This document shows, piece by piece, positions 10,804 through 23,371 of a stretch of DNA of 64,000 bases. Source of the DNA: Adiantum capillus-veneris (Eukaryota > Streptophyta > Polypodiopsida > Polypodiales > Pteridaceae); the NCBI GenBank assembly GCA_014529385.2, contig CM043957.1, positions 70,763,003 to 70,827,002 on the forward strand. Reading direction: 5' to 3'. The number at the start of each line of letters is the position of its first letter. Position 1 is the stretch's first letter. Both the position numbers and the translations under genes were made by a program. The notes below the pieces were generated by a model that worked only from the letters and a program-made list of their open reading frames with translations, did not search any database and was not told the DNA's origin.

Positions 10804-11703
10804 ATGGAGAGCCAACGCCAAATGTTTGGATATCCTCTTTTCTTTGGAGAGCCTGGAGAGGATGCATAATTATTTTTGGCGAATTTCAAGATGTCTTGCC
10901 GTATCAAGAGGATAGTAATTGATCACGAACGTGTAGAAATGTTTGAGGTGGTCCTTAGGAAAGATGCTAGCACTTGGTTTGACTCTTTGCCTGAGGAAGT
11001 TAAGGGGAATTACACAGAAGTTTTGAATCGTTTCAAGAAATACTTCTTTGATCCCCCAAACACTCAAAAACTATGGCAAGACATTGTTTCTCATAAGCAA
11101 AAAGACTTAGATGACTACTACTTGTACAAGCAAGAGTTTCTACGTCTTTGGGCTGTATGGGTGAGAAATGTTGCTAACCCTGGTGATGGTGCAGAGTTCC
11201 TAAAGAAGGAGAGGTTCATAGCCGGACTCTTTCCTGACCTTAAGGTAAAAGTTGAGGCGGGTGCACCTGCTACCTTTGATGCAGCTGAAACTAGGGCTGC
11301 TGAGAAATATAGGAAACTCAAGTGCTTAAGGGGAGAGGTTCCAATAGAAGGTCTGAGACCCAAAGGTAAGTCACAAGCATCAACATCTAGGGAGCTTCCT
11401 GAGGTAACGGTGGAAGTGATCGAGAAGTTAAATGAATCTTTAAGCAGCCTGTCAATTCACCTTGCACAAGCTGTAGGTCCAAAAGGACAAGCAAGGAAGT
11501 CTGAAGAGCGAGATCCACGACCTAGGAGAGTCTTACAATGTTGGAATTGCGGAGAGTCTCGACATGGGATGTATAATTGTCCTTGGCCCCATGGGGAGCC
11601 AGGGAGACCTAACTTGAATTACCCAATGATGAATGCAGGTGAAGGAACTAGTCAGCAACCACGGCTTCTACAAAGACCAAATGGACCAGGACCAAAAGGT
11701 TGA
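10804..11703 (+). pseudogene. gag: gag of Tat-type copy 1 (capsid and nucleocapsid), interrupted
   Basis: The likely original start is the ATG at 10804, in frame with the long open part from 10876; an in-frame TAA at 10867-10869 breaks it. The capsid region (residues about 40-150) has the retrotransposon Gag pattern: DASTWFDSLP, then FKKYFFDP, then DLDDYYLYKQEFLRLW. A CCHC zinc knuckle (CWNCGESRHGMYNC) lies near 11540-11581. About 74 bp present in copy 2 are missing around 11690, shifting the frame and ending this ORF at 11703. Gag forms the cytoplasmic particle that packages element RNA. Confidence 0.85.
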
Positions 11704-12379
11704 CATGGAAGCAAATGGCATTAAGCGTGGCCGAGGGAAAGGTAAGGAGAAAGAAGGAGTTACATCACAAAGTGACCATGGACGAGAAAAGAAGGCAAAG
11801 GAGACCAAGGAAGCTAAGAGGACTCGACGTCGTATCAATCTCCAAGACTTCCCTCTTGGACATGGTATGGCTCCATACAACTTGTTGGAAGACATGAGAG
11901 GTAAGGGTCCTGATATCTCATGGCCCCAGTTTCTTGCATTATGCCCACAAGTTAGGAGGGATTTAACAAAGGCAGATAGCACTAGGAGAAAGGTAAAAGA
12001 GAGTGTGCCTGTTGTAAAAATTGCACATGCTGAAATGAATGAGGTTATTACACCTGTGCTAGATTGTTACATCAAAGGAAGATTGGTTAGGAAAGGTCTA
12101 GTGGATGGGGGTGCACAAATTTGCATCATGACAGAGGGACTCATTCAAAAACTAGGCATGCACATCCATGAGACACCTGAAATTAAAGTCAAGATGGCAA
12201 ACAATAGCAAGGCTAGGTGCGTAGGCATTTGTAAAAATGTTTTTGTGGAGGCCTTTGGCATTAAGAAGGCAATGGATTTCTATGTCATGTCTACCAAAGG
12301 AAATGGTTACCCATTTATCCTAGGGAGACCATGGCTAATGAAAATGCGAGCTTTCAGGATTGGGAGAGTGGAAAGCTAA
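11633..12379 (+). pseudogene. pro: Protease region of Tat-type copy 1
   Basis: The frame continues the polyprotein after the 74-bp deletion. An Arg/Lys-rich linker is followed by the retropepsin domain: LVDGGAQICIMTEGLIQKLG carries the active-site loop as Asp-Gly-Gly instead of the usual Asp-Ser/Thr-Gly, and NGYPFILGRPWLMKM is the C-terminal ILGRPWL motif. A 1-bp deletion near 12355 relative to copy 2 throws the frame. Both copies have DGG, so the change is ancestral to this pair. Confidence 0.75.
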
Positions 12380-12825
12380 TTTGTAGGAATGACAATCATA
12401 AGAAGGTTGTCTTTGACATGAAGGAGCAACGCAAAGAGGAGCTCCATGAAGAATCATCTCAAAGTGAGACGGAGGAAGGCTGGACTGATAGCACTTCAGA
12501 AGGAGAAAGTAGCGGCAGCATTACTGAAGAGGAGTCTTCCATCGAAGTCATGGGAGTAAGGTTTAAGCCAAACAACCAAGAGACCTCTTGCCCACGTTTG
12601 GAAGAGGTAGGTTCCCAAGAAAATCAAAAAGTGGAAGATGAAAGAATTCTAGAAAGTATTTTATCTACAACACTTACAAAAGATGAAAGAGAGGAGCTCA
12701 AAGGTGTGTTAAGGAAATTTCCTAGGATTTTTGCTAAAGACTACACCGATGTGCGTGGAGTAGATGCTGTTCAACACAAAATTGAGTTGAAGTCAGAGGC
12801 CACACCTAAGGCTCAAAAGCTATAA
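12331..12825 (+). pseudogene. Acidic protease-RT linker of Tat-type copy 1
   Basis: A 164-residue frame rich in Glu, Ser and Asp, with clusters such as ESSQSETEEGWTDSTSEGES, followed by a segment leading into reverse transcriptase (LKGVLRKFPRIFAKDYTDVRG, the usual start of the RT module). It ends in a stop caused by changes at about 12818-12825, where copy 2 is open. It is the middle of the broken polyprotein. Confidence 0.7.
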
Positions 12826-14051
12826 TGCTAGGAGTCATCAAGGAGCAGGCTTTACTCAAGGAGGTAAGAAAGCTTCTAGCAGCACGTTTCATTTATCTAG
12901 TGGAGAATTCAGAGTGGGTCTCTCCCGTTGTTGTCACTCCCAAGAAGAACGGCAAGTGGAGGGTGTGTGTGGATTACCGTCCACTCAATGAGGCAACAAA
13001 AAGAGATCACTTTCCCCTCCCATTTCAGGATGAGATACTAAATGAGGTAGCTGGTCATGAAAAGTACACTGTGTGTGATGGCTACTCTGGTTACTTTCAA
13101 ATGGGTATCGCATTGGAAGATCAGTTGAAAACAACCTTCATCACTCCTTGGGGTTGTTATGCTTTTAGAGTCATGCCATTTCGCCTGACAAATGCTTCTG
13201 CAACTTTTCAACGCTTCATGAACATGGTGTTTCAAGCATTCTTTGGAAAGTCCATTAGGGTTTTTATTGATGATTTTTGCATTTATAGCTCAAAACCATT
13301 GCATCTACAAAGGGTAGAAGAAGGTTTAAAGAAGCTCTATGACATGGGAGGTCAACTCAACCCCGACAAGTGTCACATAGGTGAGGATGAAGTGATCTTG
13401 CTTGGTCACAAGGTTTCCTATAAAGGCATTGAGGTGGATCCTTCAAAGGCAAAGGCTCTTATTGAGCTCCCATCACCCAAGAATCTCAAAGAGGTCATCT
13501 CATTCATTCAAAAGGTGAAGTATATGTCACGCTTTATTCACTTAGCTTCGGAGTTGCTTCATCCTTTGCAAAAGTTGACACAACAAGTAGAATTTGCATG
13601 GTCTGATGAGCTTGAAGAGTACTTTTGTAACATTAAAGTCATTTTGTCAGAGCTACCAACACTCATGCCTCCTTGTTGGGAGTACACATTCTTTGTTAGC
13701 TCTAGTGTTGGAAGGGAAACAATTGGTGCTTTGTTGCTACAACAAGATCCCCACAGTATCAGGATGGGACCCATCTACTTTGCTAGTAGTGTCATGAATT
13801 CTTTAGAGAGAGGCTACACGGAGGCAGAACTCATGATGATTTCTCTCATGTTTGCAGTGAGAAAGTTTAGATCCTACTTGCTACCAAAACCTTTTGTAAT
13901 TCTCACTGCAGAAAATTTGTTCCCTTGGGTGTCATCTCAAATGAATCTTAGTACTAGGATCTCAAAGTGGATTATGGAGTTGCAAGAGTTTCAATACTCT
14001 TTCAAGGTAGAAGATAGTGTGCGTACACAATTGACGGGGATTCTCACTTAA
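12825..14051 (+). pseudogene. pol: Reverse transcriptase and RNase H of Tat-type copy 1
   Basis: RT motifs are visible in order: SEWVSPVVVTPKKNGKWRVC with VDYRPLNEATKRDHFPLPF, then DGYSGYFQMGI, then FIDDFCIYS as the catalytic Asp-Asp box (FIDD rather than YVDD), then LLGHKVS. A Ty3-type RNase H follows (ETIGALLLQQD, then YTEAELMMISLMFAVRKFRSY). A 2-bp loss near 14050 ends the frame with TAA, where copy 2 reads through. Confidence 0.88.
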
Positions 14052-14073
14052 GGTACATGAGAGGGAAATAAAG

Positions 14074-14367
14074 GTGCTCGAAGTAAAGACCCTACCATTG
14101 CCACCACCTAAAAGTATTCCTAATGATTTTACTTTGTTCTTTGATGGAGCTTTTCGACGAGCCACAGGAAAAGGAGGGGGAGGGCTAGTGTTGCTCAACC
14201 CAAGTGGAGAGGTGGTCATGAAAGAGAAGGTCAATCTACGAGGTTCAACTAGCAACAATGAAGCAGAATACGACACACTACTTCATGGTTTAAAGATATG
14301 CATTGGCCAAGGTATACAACGTCTCATGGTAAAGGGAGATGCACTTCTCATTGTGAAGCAGATTTGA
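14074..14367 (+). pseudogene. Archaeal-like second RNase H of Tat-type copy 1
   Basis: FTLFFDGAF, then GGGGLVLLNPSGEV, then TSNNEAEYDTLLHGL, then MVKGDALLIVKQ give the D-E-D layout of the archaeal-like RNase H that Tat-clade elements carry after the ordinary RNase H. A TGA at 14365-14367 (TTA in copy 2) ends the frame. The next open frame (14425-16209) continues in the same phase, so one stop separates this domain from integrase. Confidence 0.8.
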
Positions 14368-14424
14368 GGCATTTGGGCATGCAAGAATGAAAACCTAAGG
14401 ACAAAAGTTCATGACATTCATAGG

Positions 14425-16209
14425 TTGTTTAATCAATTTGAAGAAGTGAAACTATATCATATTCCTAGGAGACAAAATGAAGATGCCAATTTACTTGCAC
14501 AACAAGCAGTTACATGTGTTGAGAAAGAAGTGCAGGTCATCATGGTGGCAACTGCTGTGAAGCAACAAGGATACCAGGGATTGGAGTCATTGAGTCCCAT
14601 TATTGGCTACATTTTGGAGGGTGAGTTTCCACAAGACTTCACGAAGGCTCAGAAGAGGAGACTCATGAAGAAGGCAAGTGCGTATCTCTTCCTAGAAGGA
14701 TCCCTCTACCAAAGAGGGAAGGATCAAGTGTGCAGAAGAGTTCCAACTATCAAGGAAATTCCAGCCATTCTAAAAGGTTTTCATGAAGAGGAATGTGGTG
14801 GTCATTTTGCCCAAGAATTAACTGTGAAGAAGATTTTGCTTGCGGGGTATGTTTGGCCAAGCTTGCATGTGGATGTTCAACATTGGTGTAAAAGCTGTCA
14901 CAATTGTCAGATAAATGGAAATAGAAGGTTGGTGCATGGCCCGAGGCAAATAGTGCTTGCAAATGGACCCTTTGAAAAATGGGGCATTGATGCTATGGGT
15001 CCTCTGCTTAGAACAAAGAATGGTAAACTCTACATTCTAGTGGCTGTGGACTACATGACTAGGTGGGTAGAGGCTCAAAGTGTGGCAAGGGTAAATGGGA
15101 AAACAGTGAGCAAGTTTGTCTACACTAATATTTGTTGTAGATTTGGCACACCTCTAGAGATTGTTTCGGATAATGGTCCGGGGTTCAAGAAGGGTTTACT
15201 CACAGCAGGTTGTGAAGAGCTTCACATTCTAGATCGTCATAGCACACCATACTACCCACAGTCAAATGGTTTGGTGGAGAAGGCTAATGGTATCATTGCA
15301 GGAATCATTAGAAAGATGGTGCAAAACAAGACAAAATTATGGGATGACTTCTTGGATGGTGCGTTGTGGGCATATCGAACCACATATAGGGAAGCCACGG
15401 AGTTCACACCATTTCACTTGGTCTATGGTCAAGAGGCTTTGCAACCTATCGAGCTCAACGTTCCAACAATGCGGCTTCATGGCAAAGGTGCACAAGATGA
15501 TCAAGAGGTATGGATGGATCGACTTCTTACGTTAGTGGAGCTTGAGTGGAAAAGAGAAGCAGCTGACGAGTGCTACAAGAGGAAAGCCACACATGCGAAA
15601 GAAAAGCTCGACAAGAAACTGAAGGACAAAGGCATCAAGGAAGGAGATCTGGTGCTAAGGTATGACAATCGACTCGATAATCATTTTGATGCCAAATTTG
15701 AAACTCGATGGCAGGGGCCATACATAGTCAAAAAGGCTTTCAACTCAAGTTACTATCAGCTTACGGACTTGAATGGAAAAGAGCACTCCAGGAAGGTAAA
15801 CGAGTATAGCTTGAAGCCTTATTTGAGTCGCCTTCTACCAAAGGATCTACCAAACATCTGTCAAAAGGTAGCTATCTCATGTAAGTATTGCTCCATGAAG
15901 CATGAATGTAACTCCAGTCAAAATTCCGAGGGGCCAAACAATGGAGATCTTGTCAAGGACTGTGAAGTACTCTCTTTGGAAAAGATGCTTTATGATGGTA
16001 CACGAATATACCATCATCTTGGGGGAGGGCTAATGATAGCCGTTTTTCGGCTATTCAAAATTGTGATAGTGAGCTACCTCACCCTACCAAATTCACCTAA
16101 ACACTATGGCTATCCCTACCATTTCACTGTAAATAGGCGTGTGTTAGTTAGAGGACTTTTCCCATATTTTCTTAAAAACCCTCAATTAGCTAGTCACTGG
16201 GCTAGTTGA
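14425..16209 (+). pseudogene. int: Integrase of Tat-type copy 1, frame running into the LTR
   Basis: A 594-residue frame, in phase with the aRNase H before it. The HHCC zinc domain spans about 14780-14915 (HEEECGGHF ... WCKSCHNCQ). The DDE core starts at GIDAMGP (first Asp), continues with VSDNGPGF (second Asp), and has YYPQSNGLVEKANG (catalytic Glu). A basic C-terminal region with a GPYIVKKAF stretch follows. The frame crosses the polypurine tract and stays open for about 58 codons into LTR 2. Integrase joins the cDNA to host DNA in the nucleus. Confidence 0.85.
16021..16030 (+). other. Polypurine tract of internal region 1
   Basis: GGGGGAGGGC lies four bases before LTR 2 begins with TGATAG. 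An equivalent tract precedes LTR 3 at about 31199-31208. Confidence 0.8.
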
Positions 16210-17079
16210 GCAAAAAAAATAAAAAATAAAATAAAAAAAGGTATATTATAGCCTCTTTGTGTGTAAATATTTCATTATATATATGGCCTAAATATAGGGA
16301 TTTTTATAATTATTTTGATATTTTATTTAAATATTTATACCTAGGCGTGTGTTTTATTAAACTTATGTATGCCTTCTTTCATCCTCTTGAACCATAAGTG
16401 TATTTTTTACCAATGTGTACATACTCTAACCTCATATTTGTCTTTTATACAAATCACCCCCACATTTTCACCCTCACCCTCGTGAAAACAAAAAATTGAT
16501 TTCTACTTTCTTAGTCATGTTTATTATATTATTTTCATTTACTTGCATACCTTTTCCTCTTTCACCAAAATAATACAAAGAGGGACCATATCATATGATT
16601 TCAATATTTTTCCATATCCAAAATTCCTCCATATTTTTATTATTATTTTTACTCATTATTCTAACACCATGTGCTCATTGAGCTAAAATCCATGAATAGT
16701 CCATACACTAGTCCCACCATGTATATATTGCTTTATTCACCAATAATCCTCCTCCATGCATGTGTAAAGGGAAACTTGGATGCTTTGTATTATGATATGA
16801 CAAAGGAGGAGCTCACTCTTGGATACATTGTACAAATTCAACAAAGGAGGGGGCCACTAAAAGACTTTTGCAGGTATATAAAAAACAGGCTTTTTGGTGA
16901 GAATTGTGGCATTTATCTCCGCTCGGAATTTGAAGAAGTAATCAAAAGAGAAAATGTAGCCCACGATCTGAATAATCACCTTACAGTTTTTCATGATGTT
17001 TGGAGCTACCAGCGGTGAGATAGAATTTTTTGAGTGGACCCCAGTCTGCCCACTTTTCTCACAAAGTAACCCATAGTCT

Positions 17080-17087
17080 TCTCTCAC
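17080..17087. other. Target site duplication TCTCTCAC (left copy) of the TIR transposon
   Basis: TCTCTCAC ends the left part of LTR 2 and begins the right part at 24370-24377, while LTRs 1 and 3 have it once. The site is C/T-rich, so the exact length (8 or slightly different) has some uncertainty. Confidence 0.75.
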
Positions 17088-17142
17088 GAGTCTTACCATA
17101 CCCCGAGCGACATTTTTCGAGCGAACACAGATCCGAGCAAAC
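17088..17142 (+). repeat. Left terminal inverted repeat of the TIR transposon
   Basis: It pairs with 24315-24369 reversed. Conserved blocks are CCGAGCGA (offset 16), CGAGCGA (offset 31) and CCGAGCAAAC (offset 46). The outermost 15 bases match more weakly than the boxes. Confidence 0.75.
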
Positions 17143-18485
17143 AAATTAAGAAAGTGAATCATAATACATGAAAATGAACTCAACAAGTTATAGTATTACA
17201 AACACTATTCCATTTGCTAATAACTAAACCCTACATCACAATTACTTGCGAATAATTCTCTAAATTCTTTAAGGAGTTGCTTTCGTCTCATCAATGACTT
17301 AATGTTTATCCATAACACAAATTACGTTGTCAGATCATTAATACAAGAGAATTCCATAAAAAATGGACAAAGTTTTCTTTGTAAAATGAAAAAAATTTCA
17401 AACTAAGCATGGTCCATTGGACACCTCACATGAGGATTTCAAAATATTCACTTTCAAAATCATACAAGGAATGACATGTCCATTTGTCAATACTTAAACT
17501 CTAGATCATAAGCACTCGATATTAATTCTAGACTCTATGAAGAGTCGCATCCGTCATTAATGAAAACATTGCGTTTATGACGCGTTTCACAGATATGAAA
17601 GTCATATCGCAATTGCTTCGCCATCCTTTGAGCCACTGCCTCTACATAGATCGGCAATGCACTTCCACAAACAAGCAAAAGTGAATGTAGTCAATATGCA
17701 TGCACTCAAAATTCAATCTATGGATCTCATTAATAACATTAAATGTAATTCTTTCGCAAGATACATAAATGCCAAAAAGTGAAACATAACATAAAGACCC
17801 AAAACACAGAGCAAACAAAATAGGGAAGTGAATCATAATACAAGAAAATGAACTCAACAAGCTACATTTTCACAAACACTATCTTATTTGTTAATAACTA
17901 AACCCTACATCACAAACACTTGTCAATAATTCTCTAAATTCTTGAAGGAGTCGCATTCGTCTCATCAATTCACAATGTTATGTATTATCCATAATACAAA
18001 TTATGTTGTCAAATCATTAATACAAGAGTCTTTCATAAAAAAAATTGGACAAAGCTTCCTTTGTAAAATGAAGAAAATTTCAAACTAACCATGGTCCAAT
18101 GGACACCTCACATGAGGATTTCAAAATATTCACTTTCAAAATCATAGAAGGAATGATATGTCCATTTGTCAATACTTAAACTCTATATCATAAGCACTCG
18201 CTAATAATTCTTAGACTCTATGAAGATTCGCATTCGTCATCAATGAAAACATTGCGTTTATGATGCGTTTCACATATACGAAAGTCGTATCTCAATTCCT
18301 TCGCCATTCTTTGAGCCGCTGCCTCTGCATAAATCGGCATTGCACTTCCACAAAAAAACAAAAGTATATGTAGTTATTATGCATGTAATCAAAATTTAAT
18401 CTATGGATCTAATAACATTAGACGTAATTCTTATGCAAGATACATAAATGCCAAAAAGTGAAACACAACATAAAGATCAAAAACA
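17143..18485. repeat. Left subterminal tandem repeat, two units of about 674 bp
   Basis: AAGTGAATCATAATAC recurs at 17152 and 17826, and the following text repeats with modest divergence (AACCCTACATCACAA, GGACACCTCACATGAGGATT, GCGTTTATGA blocks). Just before the second unit a degenerate TIR box (CAGAGCAAACAAAAT) recurs, so the unit includes the inner edge of the TIR. No coding sequence is recognised here. Confidence 0.8.
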
Positions 18486-18502
18486 CAAAAGTAATGTCAA
18501 TG

Positions 18503-19625
18503 TCATAGTAGGAGCGAAGTCTCACTAGTCATCATAAGGGTCAACACGGATGGCATGTCACCCTCATCCTCAACATCCAGAGAGGTAGATGCCTCCTCTC
18601 GGCTTCGCTTTTTAGGGCAAAGCAAGGGAACCACATAGTCTCTAATAAGAGACTCATCGGTGTCAAGCGCAGCACATGCTCGTTCAGATGATAAAAATGC
18701 AGCCAAAACGGGAGCTGTACCACACCCAAGCTCCAAACAAATACCTCCACGTCGACAAAGCAGCTCAACAAAAGCTGCAACAAAAGCCTGGCTCCGTTGC
18801 ATCTCACCCCGCCAAGGCATCCCTGATCCTTATCTAGCTAAAGAAGGCTCCGGAAAATGGTGTGTCATGAACGAATCTGAAGGCTGGATACCCAAGCGAG
18901 AGAACATAGTGGTGCTTTCAGCCACAAAGCATGCTGGCTGCATCCCAATCCTGTGTACCATAAGTAGCATAGAGCACTGGCACTGCAAATCAAATTACAA
19001 AACCACAATATTGAAGAAAGAGCCTCAACAAAACTATACAATACTGAAGTGAAAACAATACCTGAATTCGACCAGATAAACTCTCAACATATCCATATGA
19101 ACTATGATGGAGCACTATAATGCGACGATGTACCACCATCTCTGAAGCACGACATAACCTCTCCACCCATCCAATAACCTCTCCTATTCATAGGTTCTTG
19201 TAAGAAAAAACTACCGATATTATGAAATAATATTAATGCAAGTAATCAAACACAACACAAATACCTGCAGTAGAAGCCATAATAAGCAGCCATCCAGAAT
19301 CTGCAAGTGTAGAAAAAGTCAAATGGATAGCAGATCGTACATGCTCCACAGTGCAAATATCCCAACGAGATGGAGAAGAATAACCAATATGCAATCCACC
19401 AAAAGGAAGATCCAAGAAGACAAAATCTGCGGCCCACGAAACAGACTTTCCCCCACGAGTGTATGGCACACCGCTTGAGAAAACTCGAGACATATGTTGA
19501 TGCACAAGATTCCACGATGCATTGTGAGTACCCTCTCTATAGTATCTCCAACCAAACATTGCTTGTAAAGATGCACGATAACATGTAACATGTATGACTA
19601 GAACCTCTTTTGTGCATAAAAACAA
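18503..19625 (-). pseudogene. DNA methyltransferase-like gene, at least three exons, decayed
   Basis: Minus-strand exons 19625-19265, 19183-19062 and 18982-18503 join with consistent phases at GT/AG borders (CAG|GTATTT donor, GAATAG acceptor; CAG|GTATTG donor, TTTGCAG acceptor). Exon 1 has DFVFLDLPFG, a DPPY-like motif IV. Exon 3 has a segment PWRGEMQRSQAFVAAFVELL where motif X is expected, then CLELGCGTAPVLAAF (SAM-binding motif I) and a following acidic ALDTDE. The order IV-X-I matches beta-class amino-methyltransferases (N6A or N4C). An in-frame TAA at 18830-18832 breaks exon 3. It sits inside the TIR transposon as either captured or element-borne cargo. Substrate unknown; a protein or RNA methyltransferase remains possible. 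Confidence 0.6.
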
Positions 19626-20173
19626 ATTCTAGAAACATTTGTTTAAACATGCACGTTGACATGCAGATCTTTAAGTTGACGTTCAATAAAATACATAATC
19701 AATCTTTGAAAATATTTGGACAGCACCTCCTTTGAATGTGGAACAAAATTTCAAAAAATATAATAATCCGATGGACACCTCACATGAAGGTTTCTTAATT
19801 TTGAATATAAAAAACAAAAATAATCTCTTTTGAAACATTAATCACTTTTCTCTAAACATGCATGTTAACATGCAGGTTTTTAGACATTAATTGACATTTT
19901 AATTAATCTGAAATTTAGCAAGCTTGGATGATTTGAAAGCTTTTTTTCATATGTAAACATCGTCTCTAGGCATTCACGTTAACATGCAGGTCTTTAGACA
20001 CTAAATAAAATTTAGCAAGCTACAAACATTCTCGTCAACGGGTAGTTCTAGAAGCAACTTGCTTTTGTAAAAATATATACATTATTTTTTATACAATTTG
20101 CTTTTAGGCATGCACATCGACGGGCACCTCTACATGTATAATAATGACATCAAAAAAATGGTGAGAAAATGTA

Positions 20174-20361
20174 CCTAACAGGAGGGTGTCCTTTACGTCG
20201 TGCCATTGCTCCTCTCCGATTTTTTGGTGATGTTGGCATGTAGATGCAAGCTTTGCGTCGATACTCGGATGATAGATGCTCAGACTTCGCAGGTGCTTTC
20301 TCGCCTGCATGTGCAACGCAGACTCATAACCATATTTTGAAAGCCTTAAGAGACCGCACAC
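20174..20361 (-). other. Possible upstream exon of the methyltransferase-like gene
   Basis: A minus-strand open stretch of about 60 codons ends in a good donor context (TTAG|GTACAT). It is hydrophilic, with HHQKIGEEQWHDVKDTLL at the end, and shows no recognised domain. Its position and strand would allow it to be a 5' exon of the 18503-19625 gene, but no splice partner could be verified. Confidence 0.25.
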
Positions 20362-20382
20362 TCACGGTGAGGCAGAAATAAT

Positions 20383-20391
20383 CTCTCTCTC

Positions 20392-20422
<31 letters not shown>
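20383..20422 (+). repeat. (CT)n microsatellite
   Basis: CT dinucleotides interrupted once by GT, between the methyltransferase-like and LRR parts of the transposon. Confidence 0.9.
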
Positions 20423-20954
20423 AAATTGCAGACAGAAATAATCTTTAAAATCTTCAAAAGATGAGACAACCAAAGCCAGCACAAGGGATCACACTTGACA
20501 AAACAAGTGCACATTCACGCATTTGAATGCACATACAGCCAGCTTGGCTTAGGATGAACTCTTTGATGCGACAGAGAGGCGAGATGAACTCTTCTTAGCA
20601 AGATGGACTCTAACCGCTCCTTCAATTGTGATGCTCCCATACTTATGTAGATTCCGATACTAGGCAACCTCATTGCTATGTGCTTTTTCTTCAATGAAAA
20701 TTTACGCCTCTTCCTTGCCTTCATCTTCCTTGGACAAATTGAAAAGCTTTCTGATCTTGCTGTTTGAGTCCCTCGTCCTCGGTTTGTTGATGTCTCCTTG
20801 GTTCAAAACATATAGACTCACAGACTTTCATTCCTACTTTTGTCAAAGAAAGTTGACAAATCCACACACATAATGCACCTGTACCAAACATAATGCAAGT
20901 GCCATGTAGCATATTTCTCATATTATAAATCTTGGCTTTTCATTCTCTACAAAT

Positions 20955-21290
20955 TCAACCTAGTTTTGTCATTGCAGAGCAACCCGATATGAGAAAATAT
21001 CTCAAGGACGACAACCCTGCCAGAGCAATAGCCAAAATTTGTTGGCAATTCCAGAGGCTCAGCTCCTCTAATGGCTCAGAGCAACCCGATATGAACAAAT
21101 CTGTCAAGGGCGAAAACCCTGGCAGAGCAGTAGCCCAGAGGCTCAGCTCCTCTAAGGAGACTGGGAATGGACCTGAATAATCAAGTGCTAGTCTGTTGCA
21201 AAGAGACAGATCCAGCTTGCGTAAGCCAGGAAGCGCACGCAAGCCGGGAATTCTCACCTGCACCCAATCATCATCCCACCAAAGTACCAC
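20955..21290 (-). pseudogene. Leucine-rich-repeat fragment resembling plant NLR receptors
   Basis: A 111-residue minus-strand frame with three to four LRR units of the plant NLR type: PGLRKLDLSLCNRL, then LEELSLWATALPG, then LTDLFISGCSEPLEELSLWNC, then LAGLSSLRYFLISGCS. LxxLxLxxC and SGCS spacing is typical of TIR- or CC-NBS-LRR proteins. No NB-ARC or TIR domain lies nearby, so this is an isolated piece. It is flanked by a CT tract and lies inside the TIR transposon, consistent with capture of a host gene fragment. Confidence 0.6.
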
Positions 21291-21396
21291 AACCTAGCAG
21301 CACACACACACAGCTCCCTTTGATTAGTTCGTTTTGTGATGTCAATAACGTCATGTGAGTAATCCTATTCACGTCAATGCAGCTCCCTTATTTTCC

Positions 21397-21397
21397 T

Positions 21398-21480
<83 letters not shown>
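21397..21480 (+). repeat. Compound (CT)n-(CA)n microsatellite
   Basis: About 30 CT units with one TA interruption, followed by about 8 CA units, between the LRR fragment and the SOUL exon. Confidence 0.92.
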
Positions 21481-21483
<3 letters not shown>

Positions 21484-21782
21484 AAGCATACAAAGGCTCG
21501 CTTTCCACTTGAAGCCGCTGACGCGATTTGCTGAGTCCTGACGCTGACGTGATTTGCCAAGAACTTCGCTACCGAGACCTGCTGACTTGAGCCTGCGTAC
21601 TCTACTCCCAAAAGACCTGAGCACTCTGCTCCCAAAGAGCGCACGTTAACGTGTGCTCACTGCTCTGCCATTCACAATGTAGATACATTCACTTGCCATT
21701 CGCAAGGTAGGAACTAAGTGGGAATTACTCATTACTCAAAACATTCACTCGGCTCCTCTTCTTCGCGTAGAAGTTGTAGAAG

Positions 21783-22049
21783 ATGGCGGGTACGAGCTCT
21801 GGCATTCTGAAAATGGCAATGGCGATAGTTCTGATGATGAGTCTGGTGGGCAGCTCCCGCGGGTCCTCGCATAGCAAGCAGGGTTTGAGCAACTCCACGT
21901 GCGAGTCCATTGAATGCCCTGCGTACGAAGAGCTCTATAAAGCAGAGGACTTCAGCGTGCGCCTCTACAATGGCACTGTCTGGATGGCCACATCTGCCAT
22001 TGAAGACACCTCCTTCTACAACGCCACTCGTGTCGGCTTTCTCAAGTAA
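21783..22049 (+). pseudogene. First exon of a SOUL heme-binding-type gene
   Basis: The ATG at 21783 opens an 89-codon exon. Residues 1-27 form a hydrophobic signal peptide (AMAIVLMMSLVGSS). Residues about 38-89 match the start of the plant SOUL/HBP2 domain: ESIECPAYEELYKAEDFSVR, then LYNGTVWMATSAIEDTS, then ATRVGFLK. The exon ends at a canonical donor (CTCAAG|GTAAGT-type) at about 22046-22052. No second SOUL exon was found in the next 2 kb; a long (GA)n tract follows. Plant SOUL proteins bind heme or tetrapyrroles and some are secreted. Located inside the TIR transposon, this looks like capture of a host promoter-proximal exon. Confidence 0.7.
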
Positions 22050-22135
22050 GTGTCTGTGTGTATCTAGAGAGAGGGGAGGGTGTCAAATATTTATCTACGT
22101 GTGGTTAGGGATTGATTTGCATGCACACACATGGC

Positions 22136-23371
<1,236 letters not shown>

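Noticed and set aside
13038-13235. Minus-strand frames inside pol of the Tat-type copies
   Set aside because: They are antisense shadows of the RT frame, present in both copies for that reason.
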